Assembly: GCA_013339765.2 (NCBI GenBank)
Contig: JABSTR010003179.1
Location: 82,001-146,000 of the forward strand
Length of the DNA: 64,000 nt
Source: Haemaphysalis longicornis
Taxonomy: Eukaryota > Arthropoda > Arachnida > Ixodida > Ixodidae
Reading direction: 5' to 3'
Shown: positions 1 through 11,836 of the stretch, one piece after another
How the letters are laid out: each line of letters starts with the position of its first letter
Position numbering within the stretch: position 1 is the stretch's first letter
The notes under the pieces: model-generated
The model's input: only the letters and a program-made list of their open reading frames with translations
What the model was told of the DNA's origin: nothing
Database searches by the model: none
Made by a program: the position numbers and the translations under genes

Positions 1-803
1 CATAGTAACTGAAACTTTAAATACCGTTACAGTTACTTCCTTTGTTTTAAAAAAAATATCCAACAGCAACATTCGTTAAAGGATGACGTAGAGATCGCGC
101 TTTTTACACCTTTTCGACCTTTCTTCTTTGCATACCCTCCCGACCTTTCACCTTTTCACAGCGTAGCTCCTCTCGCAGTTTAAAAGAGGACGTCGCTAAG
201 AGGATTGAATTTCCTGCAGAAGACCGATGTTAGAGGTGGGTTTTTAAGGTGGTTTCTTAAAAATTTTCCTTCTCCTTGAGTGGAGCAAACACAATAAAAA
301 AAGATAAACTGGCAATTAGGCCTCCGCCTAGAAGGAAGCTGGCCCACCCTTGTAAAGAAAGACCACCGCAGAGGGGCCCATGGAGAACAGGGCACCCATA
401 ATGACACCAAGGGTGAGTGAACAAAAAAAATGGCTGGTGATTACGGTACTCCCTAATGCGATATTTGGGTGCAGCAGCAGTGCGCTCAGGCAGCACTTAC
501 TCGTGGGTTCTCTCGACGGCAGCGATGATGAGCGCCTCTGCTTCGGTAACGCGAAGTGCGTCTCAGGAATGGACCGCGAACTGTGTCTTAAGCGAACGCA
601 CATCATAGACACGCTCACCCCCCCCCCCCTTACCCCCCTCACGTTTTCGCCAAGCGTCGCGCCGTCGAGCACCCCGTGCGGGCACAGCATACTGTCCCCC
701 CCCCCCCTCCCCACCGCTCACCTTTAAAGAGCACTGGCTCGCGCCACCACGGCGAACCGCCGCTCCTCCTTTGCTTTCTTTCCCTCGTCGATCTACCCAT
801 CGT
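1..803. other. unassigned intergenic sequence
   Basis: No coding exon was recognised. Bases 5-40 carry the GTAAC...GTTAC motif type that recurs at 1620-1760. C runs at about 618-627 and 699-708. Confidence 0.5.
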
Positions 804-1330
804 TCGCTTTTAGATGCGACGCTGAGAGCATCTCTTGTCGGTGGCCCTGTCCTTCCTGCGTGCGTCCGTCGTCGTCGTCGGCGTCCGCACTCTCCTCCGC
901 TCACCCCCTCTCCTCTCCGATAGCGAACACTCTCTCGCGAGGGGCATTGGATTGAATTCAATCGGATTGGCTTGGCTTGGCTTGGATTTGGATTGGATTG
1001 GATTAAAGGGGATTGTGTTGGATTGTGTTGCGTCATAGCCGCAGCAGACGCACTGGCGCCGGTGCGTGCCCAGGTGAGAGAGAACACTCTCTCTCAACAT
1101 CTGCGTGTGTGCGGCCCAGCACACTCTCACTCCGCCGCTGGGCGGCGCTGCGCGCGGTGCTGCGCATGTGCAGTACTCTCTCTCTCCGCGGTCTCCTCTC
1201 CTTCGGGCGCGCTGCGCATATAACCGGTGTGCCGCTCTCCGGAGGCTTTTCGGTCGACGGTTGCTCTCCGCTTGCGCTTGAACCCCCCTCAGCGTCGCAT
1301 CACACCAGGGTTCCCGCGAGAGGAGGTGGG
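804..1330 (+). repeat. dispersed repeat family R1, copy A
   Basis: It begins TTCGCTTTTAGATGCGACG, contains CCGCTCACCCCCTCTCCTCT, CCGATAGCGAACACTCTCTC, a GATTGGATTGGATT tract, TGTTGCGTCATAGCCGCAGC and a TATA-like CGCTGCGCATATAACCGGTG. It ends CAGGGTTCCCGCGAGAGGAG. The same blocks in the same order recur at 9394-10030 and 45826-46362. No coding capacity or clear terminal repeat is seen, so its class is unknown. Confidence 0.75.
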
Positions 1331-3430
1331 CCTAATTTTTCTTTCACTCGTTGGTCTTCCCATTGTTCGCTCGGTCACGACGACGGCGACGCGGCTCAGC
1401 CCAGAGGCGGGCGACAAAGGGCTGCGCCCTAAAATGTTGGTGTCACAAAATGACGCGTGCACAACGATTGTCAGTGTTGGGCTTGAATGTGCCCCCTTTT
1501 AGGTTCCCTTCCTCTGGGGTTTGACCACGGGAAATTTTGACTGCCCGTCTACTTTCGGACGTTCCTGTTAAAGAAACTCTAACATTTGGTTTCGGTCTCT
1601 TACTTAGTTCTACACAGTAAGCGAAAAGTAACAACGTTACTTTGTTCACAGTAACTAAAACTGTAACAAGTTGCTTGTGAAAACTTTGTAACTTCATCTG
1701 TCACAGCGTTACTTTTTTGGCTTAGGTAACTTTAACTGTAACAATGTTTCTTTTGACTGACAACGTGCCCATGACTGGCCGTGACATGCACTCTTAACAA
1801 AAGTGCTAGTAAAACGGTAGTAAGGGGTTGTATTTACCAACTGCTTACGAACTTTACTAGCCGCAGAAGAGTACGTAGGTACTTGCATTAAGTATGGAAC
1901 CCAAAATGCTATCGTTGCTAGCCCACACCGGGCACTTGGTAACTGCTGCTTGTGTGATACTGATAGTAACAAAATTCACTTTTACCATTCACTGATAGTA
2001 ACAAAATTCTATGAATTATTGAACATGATAACTACAGCACTTTTCCCACTCCACCTCTCGATTAAAAAGTTTTTGCAAATCAACATGCTGACTTGTATAC
2101 GCTCACATTAAAATGCATTATTCATAAATTATCGATGAAATATTTGTTTTTTGTGTGTGTGTGTGTGACAAACCCATTGACCCTATCAGAGGATTTTCCG
2201 CTGCTGGCTATAACAGCATGAAGAGCAGATGTATTTCCAAGGTAACTAAGTTATGCTCGCTCTCCTCGTGCATCCCGTTGGTTTTCTTGCTCGATTTATT
2301 TGTTGTCTAAGTGGGATGTGTGCGTGTCGTGCTGCGTGCTCAGCCGATCCACATTGTCGCGCGTAGGTTATTACTACGTTATGCGTGGCCAGTTAGTAAA
2401 AGCATTATGTACCTGGTCGATACTGTGACAAGTAACTGGTTACTGTTCTGTTAGTAAGTGCCACGACTTTCTTTTTAAGAGCGAGCGGTCGGCAGCTCCG
2501 TTCAGTACACGAGGTGTGGTGCAACGCACGTGTGCATAAATTTAACGAGACAAGAGAGAGAAAGAAACTTTATTTGTCTGGGTGGCGGGTGACCGGCGGT
2601 GGTAACCGGCCGGCGACCATTGCAGCTCGCTGGATGACCTTAGCCTAGACCTCACGGTCCGAAATGCACAACGCCTTCGCCCAGCGCTCTCGGTCTGTGA
2701 AAGGGGAGCCGATGCGACTCGTGCTTAGGGTGTTGTATTGAAGACAACAAGGGGTGTTCTCAACTTTTCTACTAACTGCACTGGTTAACAGCGAGGAACT
2801 GCTTGGAACAACGTATATGGCCGTTTTCTCCTGAAGACAACCGAGTCGGGCGCAAGGAGGTTGTTTATACACCTTCTCGGTCGGGGCGTAACGAACGGAA
2901 TCCCGAGTGTTTCCGCGACCGCGAACATCTACTTCCGTCGAGTGAAGCACGCCAGCACAAAACCCGCCGCGGAATAAACTCCTACGGCGCACTGGTGAGA
3001 GAGAGAATGACCTTTATCTGAGGGTAGATGTATGTCCTGGTGGAGAAGACGCAGTGAATAAAAAACGGACGGTTATGCAATAGCATCGCCCTCAGCACCA
3101 CGAGGAAAAGTGACGTATATGATATTGAAGTTTCCTTTGGGGTTACACAAATCCCACCTTCAAACTTAACAGCATCAGTGTGCTGACTTTTTTCTGCACA
3201 GAGTATACGCTGAATCGGTAATTGTGCGTCGCACAGCACTGCACGAGTGCGCCGTAGCTCTCTCCCTCTTTACGCGGGAAGCACAGATTAGCCGTCTGCG
3301 CACTACCGGTTGAACAATGCCTCGAAGTTGAGTTCCTGGAAGTTGTCCGCGAGTTTACAAAGTGGGTTAATTGGTTCGCCCTTGCTGTCAGTCCCCGCTG
3401 TCGGTTCTTTGCCTAGGAAAGCGCTCAACA
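1331..3430. other. unassigned sequence with recurrent GTAAC/GTTAC motifs
   Basis: At 1615-1760 motifs such as GTAACTAAAACTGTAACA and GTAACTTTAACTGTAACA recur in both orientations, and CACTGATAGTAACAAAATTC repeats at about 1960 and 1990. A TG repeat lies at 2149-2167. At 2553-2580 the minus strand has an AATAAAGTTTC signal-like site, suggesting the 3' end of an unidentified retroelement. Confidence 0.4.
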
Positions 3431-3545
3431 CCTGCCGTGGTGGCTCACTGACTAAGGCGGTGTGCTGCTGGGCCGAAAGACTCCGGTTGGATCTCGGCCG
3501 CGGCGGCTGTTTTTCTAATGGAAGCGAAAAACAAAAAAAAATTTA
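3431..3545 (+). repeat. 5' part of a Ruka-like SINE
   Basis: CCGTGGTGGCTCACTGACTAAGG...GGATCTCGGCCGCGGCGGCTG followed by TTTTTCTAATGGAAGCGAAAAAC: the tRNA-like head and start of the body, then truncated in an A-rich stretch. Confidence 0.75.
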
Positions 3546-4839
3546 GAGCGCTTCCACTGCTGTGCAGATGGATCACCACCGAACGTGTATTGGTGGATAA
3601 CTATACTGAGTTATGAATGGTGACTCACCGCATTGATCGAGTAGGGACATAAGTTCCTTTAAATTATTTCTAAATTATTTCCTAAATATTTTTTGTGTCG
3701 GGATGGTTTGAATAAAACAAGAGTTACAGCTCTTTTCTTTAACCACGCTCTATCCGTGGGCGGCCATGTATTCATAGCAAACGGGAACTCAGTGACGTTT
3801 ACAACTTCCGACTGTGAACTAAACAATCATGACAAGTGAAGGAAACTCGGCCTGATGATAGAGTCGTCTTAGCGGCCAATCCCAGTAGGGAAATTTCTTT
3901 TTCCAACCTATATTCGACTGAGAGATACATAGCACTTTACACTATATAGCTCCGGAGCGAGCGCGTGCGACTCTCTGTCGACACAACCCGGTAGACGCAC
4001 GCATTTGTTTTTCAACAGCAGTGCTGTTGTTGCTGGCCGTAATGTGCGCGGCGGCACCAGAAAACCCCCGGTCGTGGTTACTCTTGCCGTTTACCACGCT
4101 CGTTTATCGACGTCGTTTAACATCGTTTAACGCCGTTTACCGGCGTTAATTAAACGGCACGCATGGTGTTACCGGTGTTAACGAACGACGCCGTTTAACG
4201 CCGTTATTGGCGTCGTCCAGGCTTGCGCGTGCTACCCGCAAAAAATACCAAGGAAACAGTTCACGTACGGCCGCGCCTCAAGGGGGGGGGGTGGGGGGGG
4301 GGGGGGCACATTACAGCTCGCGTTACAGACACGCAGTTTGCGAAGCCGGTTGCCGCCGGTTCTAGCGCGTGCTGACGCGTTCAACATTGAAAGAAATGTG
4401 AAAGCCCGCGGGCAGAACGATCAGGCCCGCCAGTCACCTATGAGAGAAACGACGATATAGATGGATATTACGATGACTACTACCACAGTGAGAAGCGACG
4501 ATGAAACATAATCAAACAATTTCAAACCTAATGCAATGCGTGGTGCTGCGTCCTTCAGTGCTTATATAGAAAGAAATCCTCCAGCTTCGCTGTGGTTCAA
4601 GCCTTGCTCGTCTTAGTGCAAGCTTCGCCATTTTTTTTTCAGCACCTCCTCTCCGACCAGCGCGACTTGGTACGAAGAGCGAGAGCAGCCAGCGAGTACC
4701 TGAGCTTTCCAGACTAAGGAAGATCCCCCACAAGGCAGGTGCCCCTAACATCAGCACCTAAAGCTCGTACTGAATAAAGTTTATTCCATCCATTCATCCA
4801 ACCTAGCGCAAGACAGCTTCGCTTTAACATTACCGTGGT

Positions 4840-4841
<2 letters not shown>
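3546..4841. other. unassigned intergenic sequence
   Basis: No gene was recognised. It contains G runs at 4281-4305 and the motif cluster at 4108-4215. A possible 3' retroelement end (GAATAAAGTTTATTCC) lies at 4772-4787. Confidence 0.4.
4108..4215. repeat. cluster of CGTTTAACGCCGTT-type palindromic motifs
   Basis: About six diverged copies of CGTTTA(A/C)(C/G) motifs in both orientations lie in about 110 bp, ending ACGCCGTTTAACGCCGTTAT. No function is assigned. Confidence 0.5.
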
Positions 4842-4890
<49 letters not shown>

Positions 4891-5001
4891 GATAGATAGA
4901 GAGAGAGATAGGCTAATAGATAGATAGATAGCTAGATAGATAGTATAGATAGATAGATAGATAGATAGATAGATTTAGAGAGAGAGAGAGAGAGAGAGAG
5001 A
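4842..5001. repeat. compound GA / GATA microsatellite
   Basis: A GA tract (4842-4887), then GATA repeats with interruptions, then GA again to 5001. Confidence 0.97.
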
Positions 5002-5405
5002 AATATAAATAATATTTTATTGGAGAGTTTAGTTCCAACCTGCAAGGAACTGGCTACTCCAAACATTTGAGTAATTAAAAGGTACAATGGTTATCTTAAT
5101 GAACCACAAGGTTAGCCAAACTACACTGAAAGAGCAACGGTTGAAAGATCACCCAAACAACCTATATACGTCTATATACCAGCAATACAAAATGGCCATG
5201 ACGTGACACATATACTCTCACCTGTACACCTGACATTACTGTGTGCTTCCACACCCATTCAGAGGAACGTGCACGCGTTTAGTTCGCAGAATGTTCGCAC
5301 ATCTTCGTCACTTGAAAAAAACTCTCTTAATAAGGCAAGGAAGGATTTGGTTTGGTTACGTACATTGTCCCGCGGTCCCAACGTTTTCTGCAAAGATAGG
5401 GGTGT

Positions 5406-5486
5406 CGACGCACGTTAAATATTTGCAGGTGGTCTACATTAATCCGGAGTCCGCTTCTAGCCCCCGTGTAGCTTCGGCGCGTTAAA
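5406..5486 (+). repeat. 3' fragment of a Ruka-like SINE
   Basis: GACGCACGTTAAATATTTGC, GGTGGTCTACATTAATCCGG and CGGCGCGTTAAACC match the second half of the SINE body in order. The head is missing. Confidence 0.7.
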
Positions 5487-5700
5487 CCACCGAATTTGAA
5501 AAGTGCTCAAATTGGCGCAGAAAGTGAAATTTTTAAACACTATAACACTGCCACTGTGCCGTTCGTCCGCGGATGGCCGTTTATTAGAGCCATAGTGATA
5601 ACCATTTATGATTGTTAGTAGGTTCGTCGTGTTTAACAACTCTTAATCACGGCATACGGAGAAATACTCACGTTTCGAGACAGGTTCGCCTTAATTCTAG

Positions 5701-5774
5701 GACGAACTTGATTCGAAACGAGGCAGGTTTCGAACTTGAGTCAAAACCGGGCCTCGTTTCGAATGAAGTTCGTC
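5701..5774. other. strong hairpin (24-bp arms)
   Basis: Arms 5701-5724 (GACGAACTTGATTCGAAACG then AGGC) and 5751-5774 are complementary at 23 of 24 positions. The 26-base loop can add a further GGTTT/AAACC stem. No flanking duplication or promoter is recognised; it may be a minimal MITE, a cruciform or an RNA hairpin. Confidence 0.7.
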
Positions 5775-5786
5775 GGGAAGTCGTCT

Positions 5787-6743
5787 GTTAAAAAGGCTAA
5801 ATACTGTGGTGTATATCGCTTTGCCCCAGTGCTCGCGTTCTGGGCAGGGTCGCCTCATTGTCAAAACGAAACCCTATCGGTGTCGAAATTAAGTTCTGCA
5901 CGTCGGCGTGGAAAACATTTACAAAACTACCACACGCTTAAATTCATCCAGGGAATTCGGCTGCTCAATGTAAAAAGCACCGAACGCGTCTTTCTTTTTG
6001 TAAATGAAGTATGAATGACTTTATTTGCAGTTAGGGGGACATTTGAGTTATAAAGGGACCCGGACCAAGACGAAAGCATAAAATATTTGACGAATATACT
6101 CTGAGTAACGCTTCCAGTAACAAACCTATGCAACGTGGACGGGTTCACATTTTACCGTCTGCGCACGTGCCTCTCACGAAACTGATTGCTATTTAGCATA
6201 TGCCCTTTTATACCAATGACTCTCTATCAGCCGTTTGTGTACATGTGGATGGAAGTAGGTCAGGCCGAGAACGCGATCACATCAATGCAAATTTGTATCT
6301 CGACCGGGGTACAGCTGGGCACAATATCGATCGGTGTGAAAATTCAATTTCAAACTATTCCCTTCTGTGTGCAACCGCTTGTTTGCAAGTTCTCTTAAGC
6401 ATTACAATATTCCTCGCTATTCTCTTTGATCTTTTGTGCGCTCAACTTTGTGCCACGTGCAAGATAATGCACCCGCATTTATATGAATGGGTCGCCGTAT
6501 ACCGGCACATTCATATTTATAACCTCGAGCGTCCGCCTTCCAAATGCAGAGGCCGTGCGGGACATTATACTTTGTCGTCCTCTCACATTTACTGTTTTTT
6601 TTTATGGGCGAAGCATCGTAAGGCCGAAGCTTGTCCGGCGTCCGGCGTCCGTGCTTACGGCACAGCACCGTGTAAATCGAAACATCTGTGAACAAAAGGT
6701 TCACAGAAGGTTAACAAGAATAAAATAAAAGGTTCACATAAGG

Positions 6744-6778
<35 letters not shown>

Positions 6779-7885
6779 GGAGAACCATGCTGCGCATGCG
6801 CGAAGAGCATCGGATTGGTTTGGATTGGATTTAAATGGATTCGATTGGATTTGAAATCGTTTTAGTAGCAGTAAGCACTCTCACGGGCGATTTACGGTAA
6901 GAACGATTCCCAGTGCTTCGCCCACTCGTCATGATTCACTTCGTGGAGATGCGTGAATTTTTTTTTCTTTTTATTGGGGCACGAAGCACGAATATCCGCT
7001 CCTATTTGGGCTTCCTTAAGGTCGACCACGAATATGGAACAACAAAGAGTAGGGCGCCGTCCGCGATGGCCCCCTCCTCCGGCACAAAATGATCCGCAGG
7101 GCGAACTGGGCTTTAGGTCCTGTCATACAATATAGGACACCCGATTTACCTGCTGGCCAGACTCGCGGCCGCGTAAGAACAAAGAGTAAAGAAATAAAAA
7201 AACAAAAAACAAAAAAAAATCGGAGAGCAGGCATACAAACAAGCTGCCGCCGCCGCCACCTTTCCCATTACAATGAGAAGACCGAATTATGTCCGCCTCT
7301 TCCTTTAGTGCTCGCTTCGACGGAGAACAATCGCGACCTGCTTTTTGTGCGTAGCGGCGGTCGAACGTTGCGCGGACCCGTTTTTCGGGCCCCTCGCCGG
7401 CGAAGCACGCGTATATAATAAGCTCTCGATGGGCTCCGATATTTGACTCACGATGCCATCTCTCTCTCTCTCTTATCAGAGCCCCGTATCGGCAATTTGT
7501 ATCGATTATCCTAGAGTGTGGGTTAACGCGATCCCCTGGCCCTGTTCCGCACGGTAACCAAAACGTCGCACTTAGTCTCTTTAACGCACGTAACTGCTGC
7601 TCTTGGGATTGTCAGCACTGTCGAATTAGCTGTGCCTGTGATCACGCCTTGCGTATGCGCGCCAGGTATATATTTGCTCAGTGTGCATATCATGCACATG
7701 TGGGCTCTGAATTGCAGAGCCGTCGTGGAGCCTCATTCGCGTAGGCTTTTTGTCTGTGCCCATTCCGGCATTTGTGTAGCTAACGCCGAATAAATTTACG
7801 GTTAATTCACGTCAATGATGTCACGGGTAATTTCCCTATGCATAGAGTTCATTCTGTGGTCCACGTTCTTCTTCTGATTGCTATT
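5787..7885. other. unassigned intergenic sequence
   Basis: No gene was recognised apart from the GA tract. A short GATTGGTTTGGATTGGATTT tract near 6815 recalls repeat family R1 but lacks its other blocks. Confidence 0.4.
6746..6775. repeat. GA microsatellite
   Basis: Uninterrupted GA dinucleotide tract. Confidence 0.97.
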
Positions 7886-8092
7886 CGCCCAGTGGCTATG
7901 CTGCGGAGCACGAGTTCGCGGGTTCGATTCCTGGCCGCGGCGGCCGCTTTTCTGATGGAGGCGAAAAGCAAAAACGCTCGTTTGTTGGAGCTTTCGGCGC
8001 ACGTTAAAGGTCCCCAGGTGGTCAAAATTAATCCGAAGCCCTCCACTACGGCGCGCCTCATCGCCTGCGTTGCGTTGGCGCCTTAAACCCTG
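7886..8092 (+). repeat. Ruka-like SINE with AATC tail
   Basis: The copy begins in the tRNA-like head (CCAGTGGCTATGCTG...GGGTTCGATTCC), carries the full body (TTTTCTGATGGAGGCGAAAA, GGTGGTCAAAATTAATCCG, GCCTTAAACCC) and runs directly into a long AATC repeat, which is the SINE's own tail type expanded. Confidence 0.85.
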
Positions 8093-8158
<66 letters not shown>

Positions 8159-8165
8159 ATCGATC
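8093..8165. repeat. AATC tetranucleotide repeat (SINE tail)
   Basis: About 18 AATC units directly after the Ruka-like SINE at 7886-8092, ending in CGATCGATCGG. Confidence 0.95.
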
Positions 8166-9139
8166 GGATTGCTATTTAACGCTGCACTTCAAATACCGCG
8201 ATTCTGATTCTGCCAACAAGCGTTTCTTCAACGGTAAAAAGTTTCAACAAAAAACAATAAAACAATTGATAGCGCATGCGCGCACCCGCGCATCCGCCAT
8301 CATTACAGCGGCGCGTGCGCGGACCCGCCAGCGCTGCGCCCATTAGCGCGGTATTTTCCCGTTTGCGTGCAATATCTAGCTTCGAATGCGCCAAATGCGG
8401 CTGTTCCGAGTACTTTTCATTCGATTTCATGCATACCTGGAGTAATATACAAAAAAAGCTTCTCAAACACGCCAGCGCGAAACGATTTTCAATGTCGGCG
8501 TGCTGTACTTCGACGTTTACTGCTCTATACGCTCGTCGTCCTCTGCGTGGTAAAACCCTGCCACTGACTGCGCGCTGAATACACCGTTTATGAACACTAA
8601 ATAGAATTTGATGCCACTTCGGCGTTTAAGTGGGAACTGAATGTTTGTTTAGTGAAGCTCAAAGTAGACAGACCAACTTATCTGATGATTCCGGCAATTA
8701 CAACGCCATCAAGCCTGCTTGCACATTGTAACCGCAGTTGAATGAAACAGTGAAGTCAATAGATTGGATACACTGGTCCCGTTACTTCCGCGCTTCGTTC
8801 CCGTATTACTGCTCATCAAAGTGCGTCTCCTTATTGTTACTCCGCGTTCTGTGTCCTAATTACTACATCGGGACACAACTCACGCAGTAGAATAATTAAT
8901 CTTCGCTGAAATTTATCATTGCTGAAACTTTAAGCTATTGTTGATTGAAAGTGTTTTTATTTTTATATCTGTATTTTGATTTTTTTTTCGACAGAAAAGG
9001 CCTGCTGTGCTACGGAACATTTTGGGCACCCTTAAAAGGCATTTTTAACCATTAAAAGCGGGGTCCAACGTGTCTCAGACTAGTTCGCGATTTCTCCGTG
9101 TGGAAATAGAAAGTTTTCGAAATGGGTTGACTGTGGGGT
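8166..9139. other. unassigned intergenic sequence
   Basis: AT-rich on the right, with CpG-containing sequence at 8270-8350. No gene or repeat end was recognised. Confidence 0.4.
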
Positions 9140-9312
9140 TCAACGCGCCGAAGCTACTCCTGGGCTATGAGGCGCGCCGTAGTGGAGGGCTCCAGATTAA
9201 TTTTCATTTCCTGGGGATCTTTAGCATGCGCCCGAATCGCGACACACGGGCATTCTTGCTTTTCGCCGCCATCAGAAAAGCGGCCGCCGTGGCCGGGATC
9301 GACACCACGTTC
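9140..9312 (-). repeat. Ruka-like SINE, minus strand
   Basis: On the plus strand it reads CTATGAGGCGCGCCGTAGTGG, GGCTCCAGATTAATTTTCAT, CTTTTCGCCGCCATCAGAAA and GCGGCCGCCGTGGCCGGGAT, which is the reverse complement of the SINE body and B-box region. The 5' end of the head is lost near 9312. Confidence 0.8.
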
Positions 9313-9393
9313 TTGGAATGTTTTTCTGATGGAACAAAACAAAACAAAAGGTGGTTCGTGTACCACACGCGGAACACGCTATTCTTCCCTTTA

Positions 9394-10030
9394 TTTTAGA
9401 TGCGACTGCATCTCATTCACTCGCCTTGTCCCTGCATCCGGCGTCGTCGGCGTTGTTGTCGGCGTCCGCCCCTACCCCATTCTCCTCGCCGCGTGAGCTG
9501 CGCTCTCCGCCGCTCACCCCCTCTCCTCTCCGATAGCGAACACTCTCTCGCGAGGGGCATTGGATTGGATTAAAGTGGATTGTGTTGGATTGTGTTGCGT
9601 CATAGCCGCGGCAGACGCACTGGCGCCGGCGCGTCCCCTCACCGTTATGCGCGCTATAAAACGCGGTGCCTGCGCCGCTCCGCTCCATCGTTCCAGCGGC
9701 GTTCCTCCGCTGTCCAACACTGCAACGTGAACCCCCTATGCGTCGCTAGTTCATCTCACAAGCTAGCTGCAGCACTGTGGAGGCTACATTGTTATCAATA
9801 GTGCGCCCACTGAGGGCGCCTAATCCGCCGTGAAGGGGGTCCTGAAAGGACACTCCCTTCTCCCCTCTCGGCAAGTGGCACCGCACGGCCCCGGCGCCTT
9901 TTGTCGCTTCCTTCGCGGTGAGTTAGGCGCCCTGAGGGGGACAACAATGTAGCCTCCACAGTGCTGCAGCTAGCTTGTGAGATGAACTATACACAGGGGT
10001 TCCCGCGAGGGGAGGTGGGAGTTTTCAGTC
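9394..10030 (+). repeat. dispersed repeat family R1, copy B, with a foldback insertion
   Basis: The copy starts TTTTAGATGCGACTGCATCT and ends ACACAGGGGTTCCCGCGAGG. It carries the other TATA-like core of the family, GCGCTATAAAACGCGG (near 9650). Between GCGTCGC and TACACAGG it is interrupted by a 239-bp perfect-ended foldback (9749-9987) absent from copies A and C. Confidence 0.78.
9749..9987. mobile_element. foldback MITE inside repeat R1 copy B
   Basis: Perfect 45-bp inverted arms (9749-9793 and 9943-9987, starting GTTCATCTCACAAGCTAGCT) are flanked by TA at 9747-9748 and 9988-9989. The inner part (CTGAGGGCGCCTAA against TTAGGCGCCCTGAG) is also inverted, so nearly the whole element can fold into one hairpin. 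Copy C shows the empty site. A TA duplication points to a Tc1/mariner-type mobiliser. Confidence 0.85.
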
Positions 10031-10341
10031 CAAAAACATGTCCACTCGAACAAATCACGAACTACTTTTTCTGTGACCTTCTTAGCGTTCTTCACTGCTG
10101 CATATATGTTACTGTGTTACAAAGTTTACTAACGTTTCGGCAAGTAGACGCGCCGTCATCAGAGTAGGTTACCTACTGTAAGCTATTACGATTATCTGAA
10201 ATTCTGTAACCTACTCTGATCATAGGCAAGCCTACTTGCTGTGATATGGTAAATTTCGCTATTGGCTTTCATGTGTCTGTCTTTCCATTCATCCTATTTT
10301 TACAGGATTATTGCGAATTATGTTTTTCCATACAATACTGC

Positions 10342-10440
10342 ATGTATGTATGTATGTATGTATGTATGTATGTATGTATGTATGTATGTATGTATGTATG
10401 TATGTATGTATGTATGTATGTATGTTTGTATGTGTGTTTG
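10342..10440. repeat. GTAT tetranucleotide repeat
   Basis: About 24 ATGT/GTAT units with late G substitutions. It creates spurious open frames (CMYV repeats) on both strands. Confidence 0.97.
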
Positions 10441-10621
10441 TTCGGATCCCACCCGGCGGGCATTTTTTCTCCACTTTCTTTCTGTCTTTCCAAATTCTTT
10501 ATCTGTTTCTATGACCTACCACATTCTCCCCTTTGCTTTCCGAGGTTTTCTTGACTGCCAACCCTTACTTCTGGCTTTATTCAACGAGCCCCTCATTTCC
10601 TATTCTTATTCGCTATATATA

Positions 10622-11075
10622 CAGTCAAACCCGGCTATAACGAACCCGGATAGAGCGAATTATGCTATATATCGAAAAAAAATAATTCAGTTACGGAAAT
10701 ACATGGGAAACATATTCCTTATAACGAAGTTTACATCCCATATATCGAACTCTGCGCGCCTAGAATGGCCGCCGAAATTCATGGTCTCGGAGCAGCGATT
10801 GAGATGTGGATTGGCCGCGACCACGGAGCAAGAGTTGCGACTTAGACATTGCGCCTCGCACGGAGCGACATGACGCCCGACACTTTCCTTAACAGTTTCC
10901 GACGCGCGGGACTCACGACGGAACCCGCGCAGTCAGCGAGTCCGGACCAAGACAGCAGCATCGGTGAACTGTGGGAAGAGCTCCCCCACATTCCCGCTGA
11001 TGTCGCGAGTGAAAGCCGTCCGACGCTTATAATGAAGCGCTTTCGGCAGTCAATGTGCTCCGCCAATGCTTCTTA
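10622..11075 (+). mobile_element. Tigger/pogo-like transposon fragment with transposase C-terminal remnant
   Basis: The left end CAGTCAAACCCGGCTATAAC follows a TA and matches the style of the Tigger-like ends found in the trx introns. At 10870-11070 the plus strand reads MTPDTFLNSFRRAGLTTEPA, then SIGELWEELPHIPADV, resembling the C-terminal end of Tigger transposases (TPETI...CFRKAGF). No right end was found, so it is a truncated fragment. Confidence 0.6.
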
Positions 11076-11222
11076 GATTTTGGAGGACGCGGACTCGAAC
11101 TGGTGCAAATAATGTTTCGTGTAGACAATGCTATGCCAGTTTAAGCCGCCAAAACGAAAGTGAAAACAAAAATCACCGCTTTTTTCTTTGCAAAGTGATG
11201 ACCTACAACAGCTTCGACATTC

Positions 11223-11549
11223 TATACTCGGTTACACCTTAAGAACGGCACCGAAGTTGCCGCTGTGCCTCATCACCGCAGCCGGATGTCACTCCTCGCA
11301 GCACAAGTAGCGCGTTACTGGGAATATTTTGAACATGGCACGAGCCGTTTTTGTATCTTTTTGGACCTAATATGCTCATAAACTACTGCAGCGACGGCAA
11401 ACAAACTACGTGAGAAAAGGCAGACGCTATCACGCATTCGTGGCAGTCTCCTTTCAAAACGCGCGCGCCCGTTGACATCCGGGTCCGTCGCTTAGGCGGA
11501 GTGATACCGTACATGAGCTGGTGCCGTTCTTAACTTGTTCCCGAGTATA
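11223..11549. mobile_element. MITE family E, copy 1
   Basis: Inverted ends of about 30 bp (TATACTCGG...TTAAGAACGGCACC at 11223-11252; complement at 11520-11549). A related, more diverged copy is at 61671-61975; the two share CATTGACGTCCGGGT-like sequence and the right end. No coding capacity. Confidence 0.7.
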
Positions 11550-11662
11550 GTCGCGGCTCTTCTACTGTACAGAGCGCAATCGCACGACGTCACGAGGCCG
11601 AACGAAGGAGGGGCGTACGCTATGACGTTTCTTTCTCGTTCCGAGCAAGTGTTGCCGCGATA

Positions 11663-11836
11663 AGGCGAACGCTGGAGTTTTTTTCTGGCCAATGTTAGCC
11701 AATCTCTCTAACTGTGTATGTATGGCTTGACGAACGTGCGTTCGAGGCACGCGGCGAACGCTGGAGTGGCCGATGTTGGCCAATCTCCTAAAGTGGGTAT
11801 GCTTGGCTTGGCTTGACGAGCGTGCTTCCGAGGCTT
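11663..11836. repeat. two-unit degenerate tandem repeat of about 85 bp
   Basis: Both units begin GCGAACGCTGGAGT, continue with GCC(A/G)ATGTT(A/G)GCCAATCTC and end with TATGGCTTGACGA or GCTTGGCTTGACGAGCGTGC. No function is apparent. Confidence 0.6.

Noticed and set aside
8093..8165. CRISPR-like regular repeat
   Set aside because: It is a simple AATC tetranucleotide tail of a SINE, with no spacers; the genome is eukaryotic.
10246..10554. Open frames with CMYV / YIHT repeats
   Set aside because: They are translations of the GTAT microsatellite.
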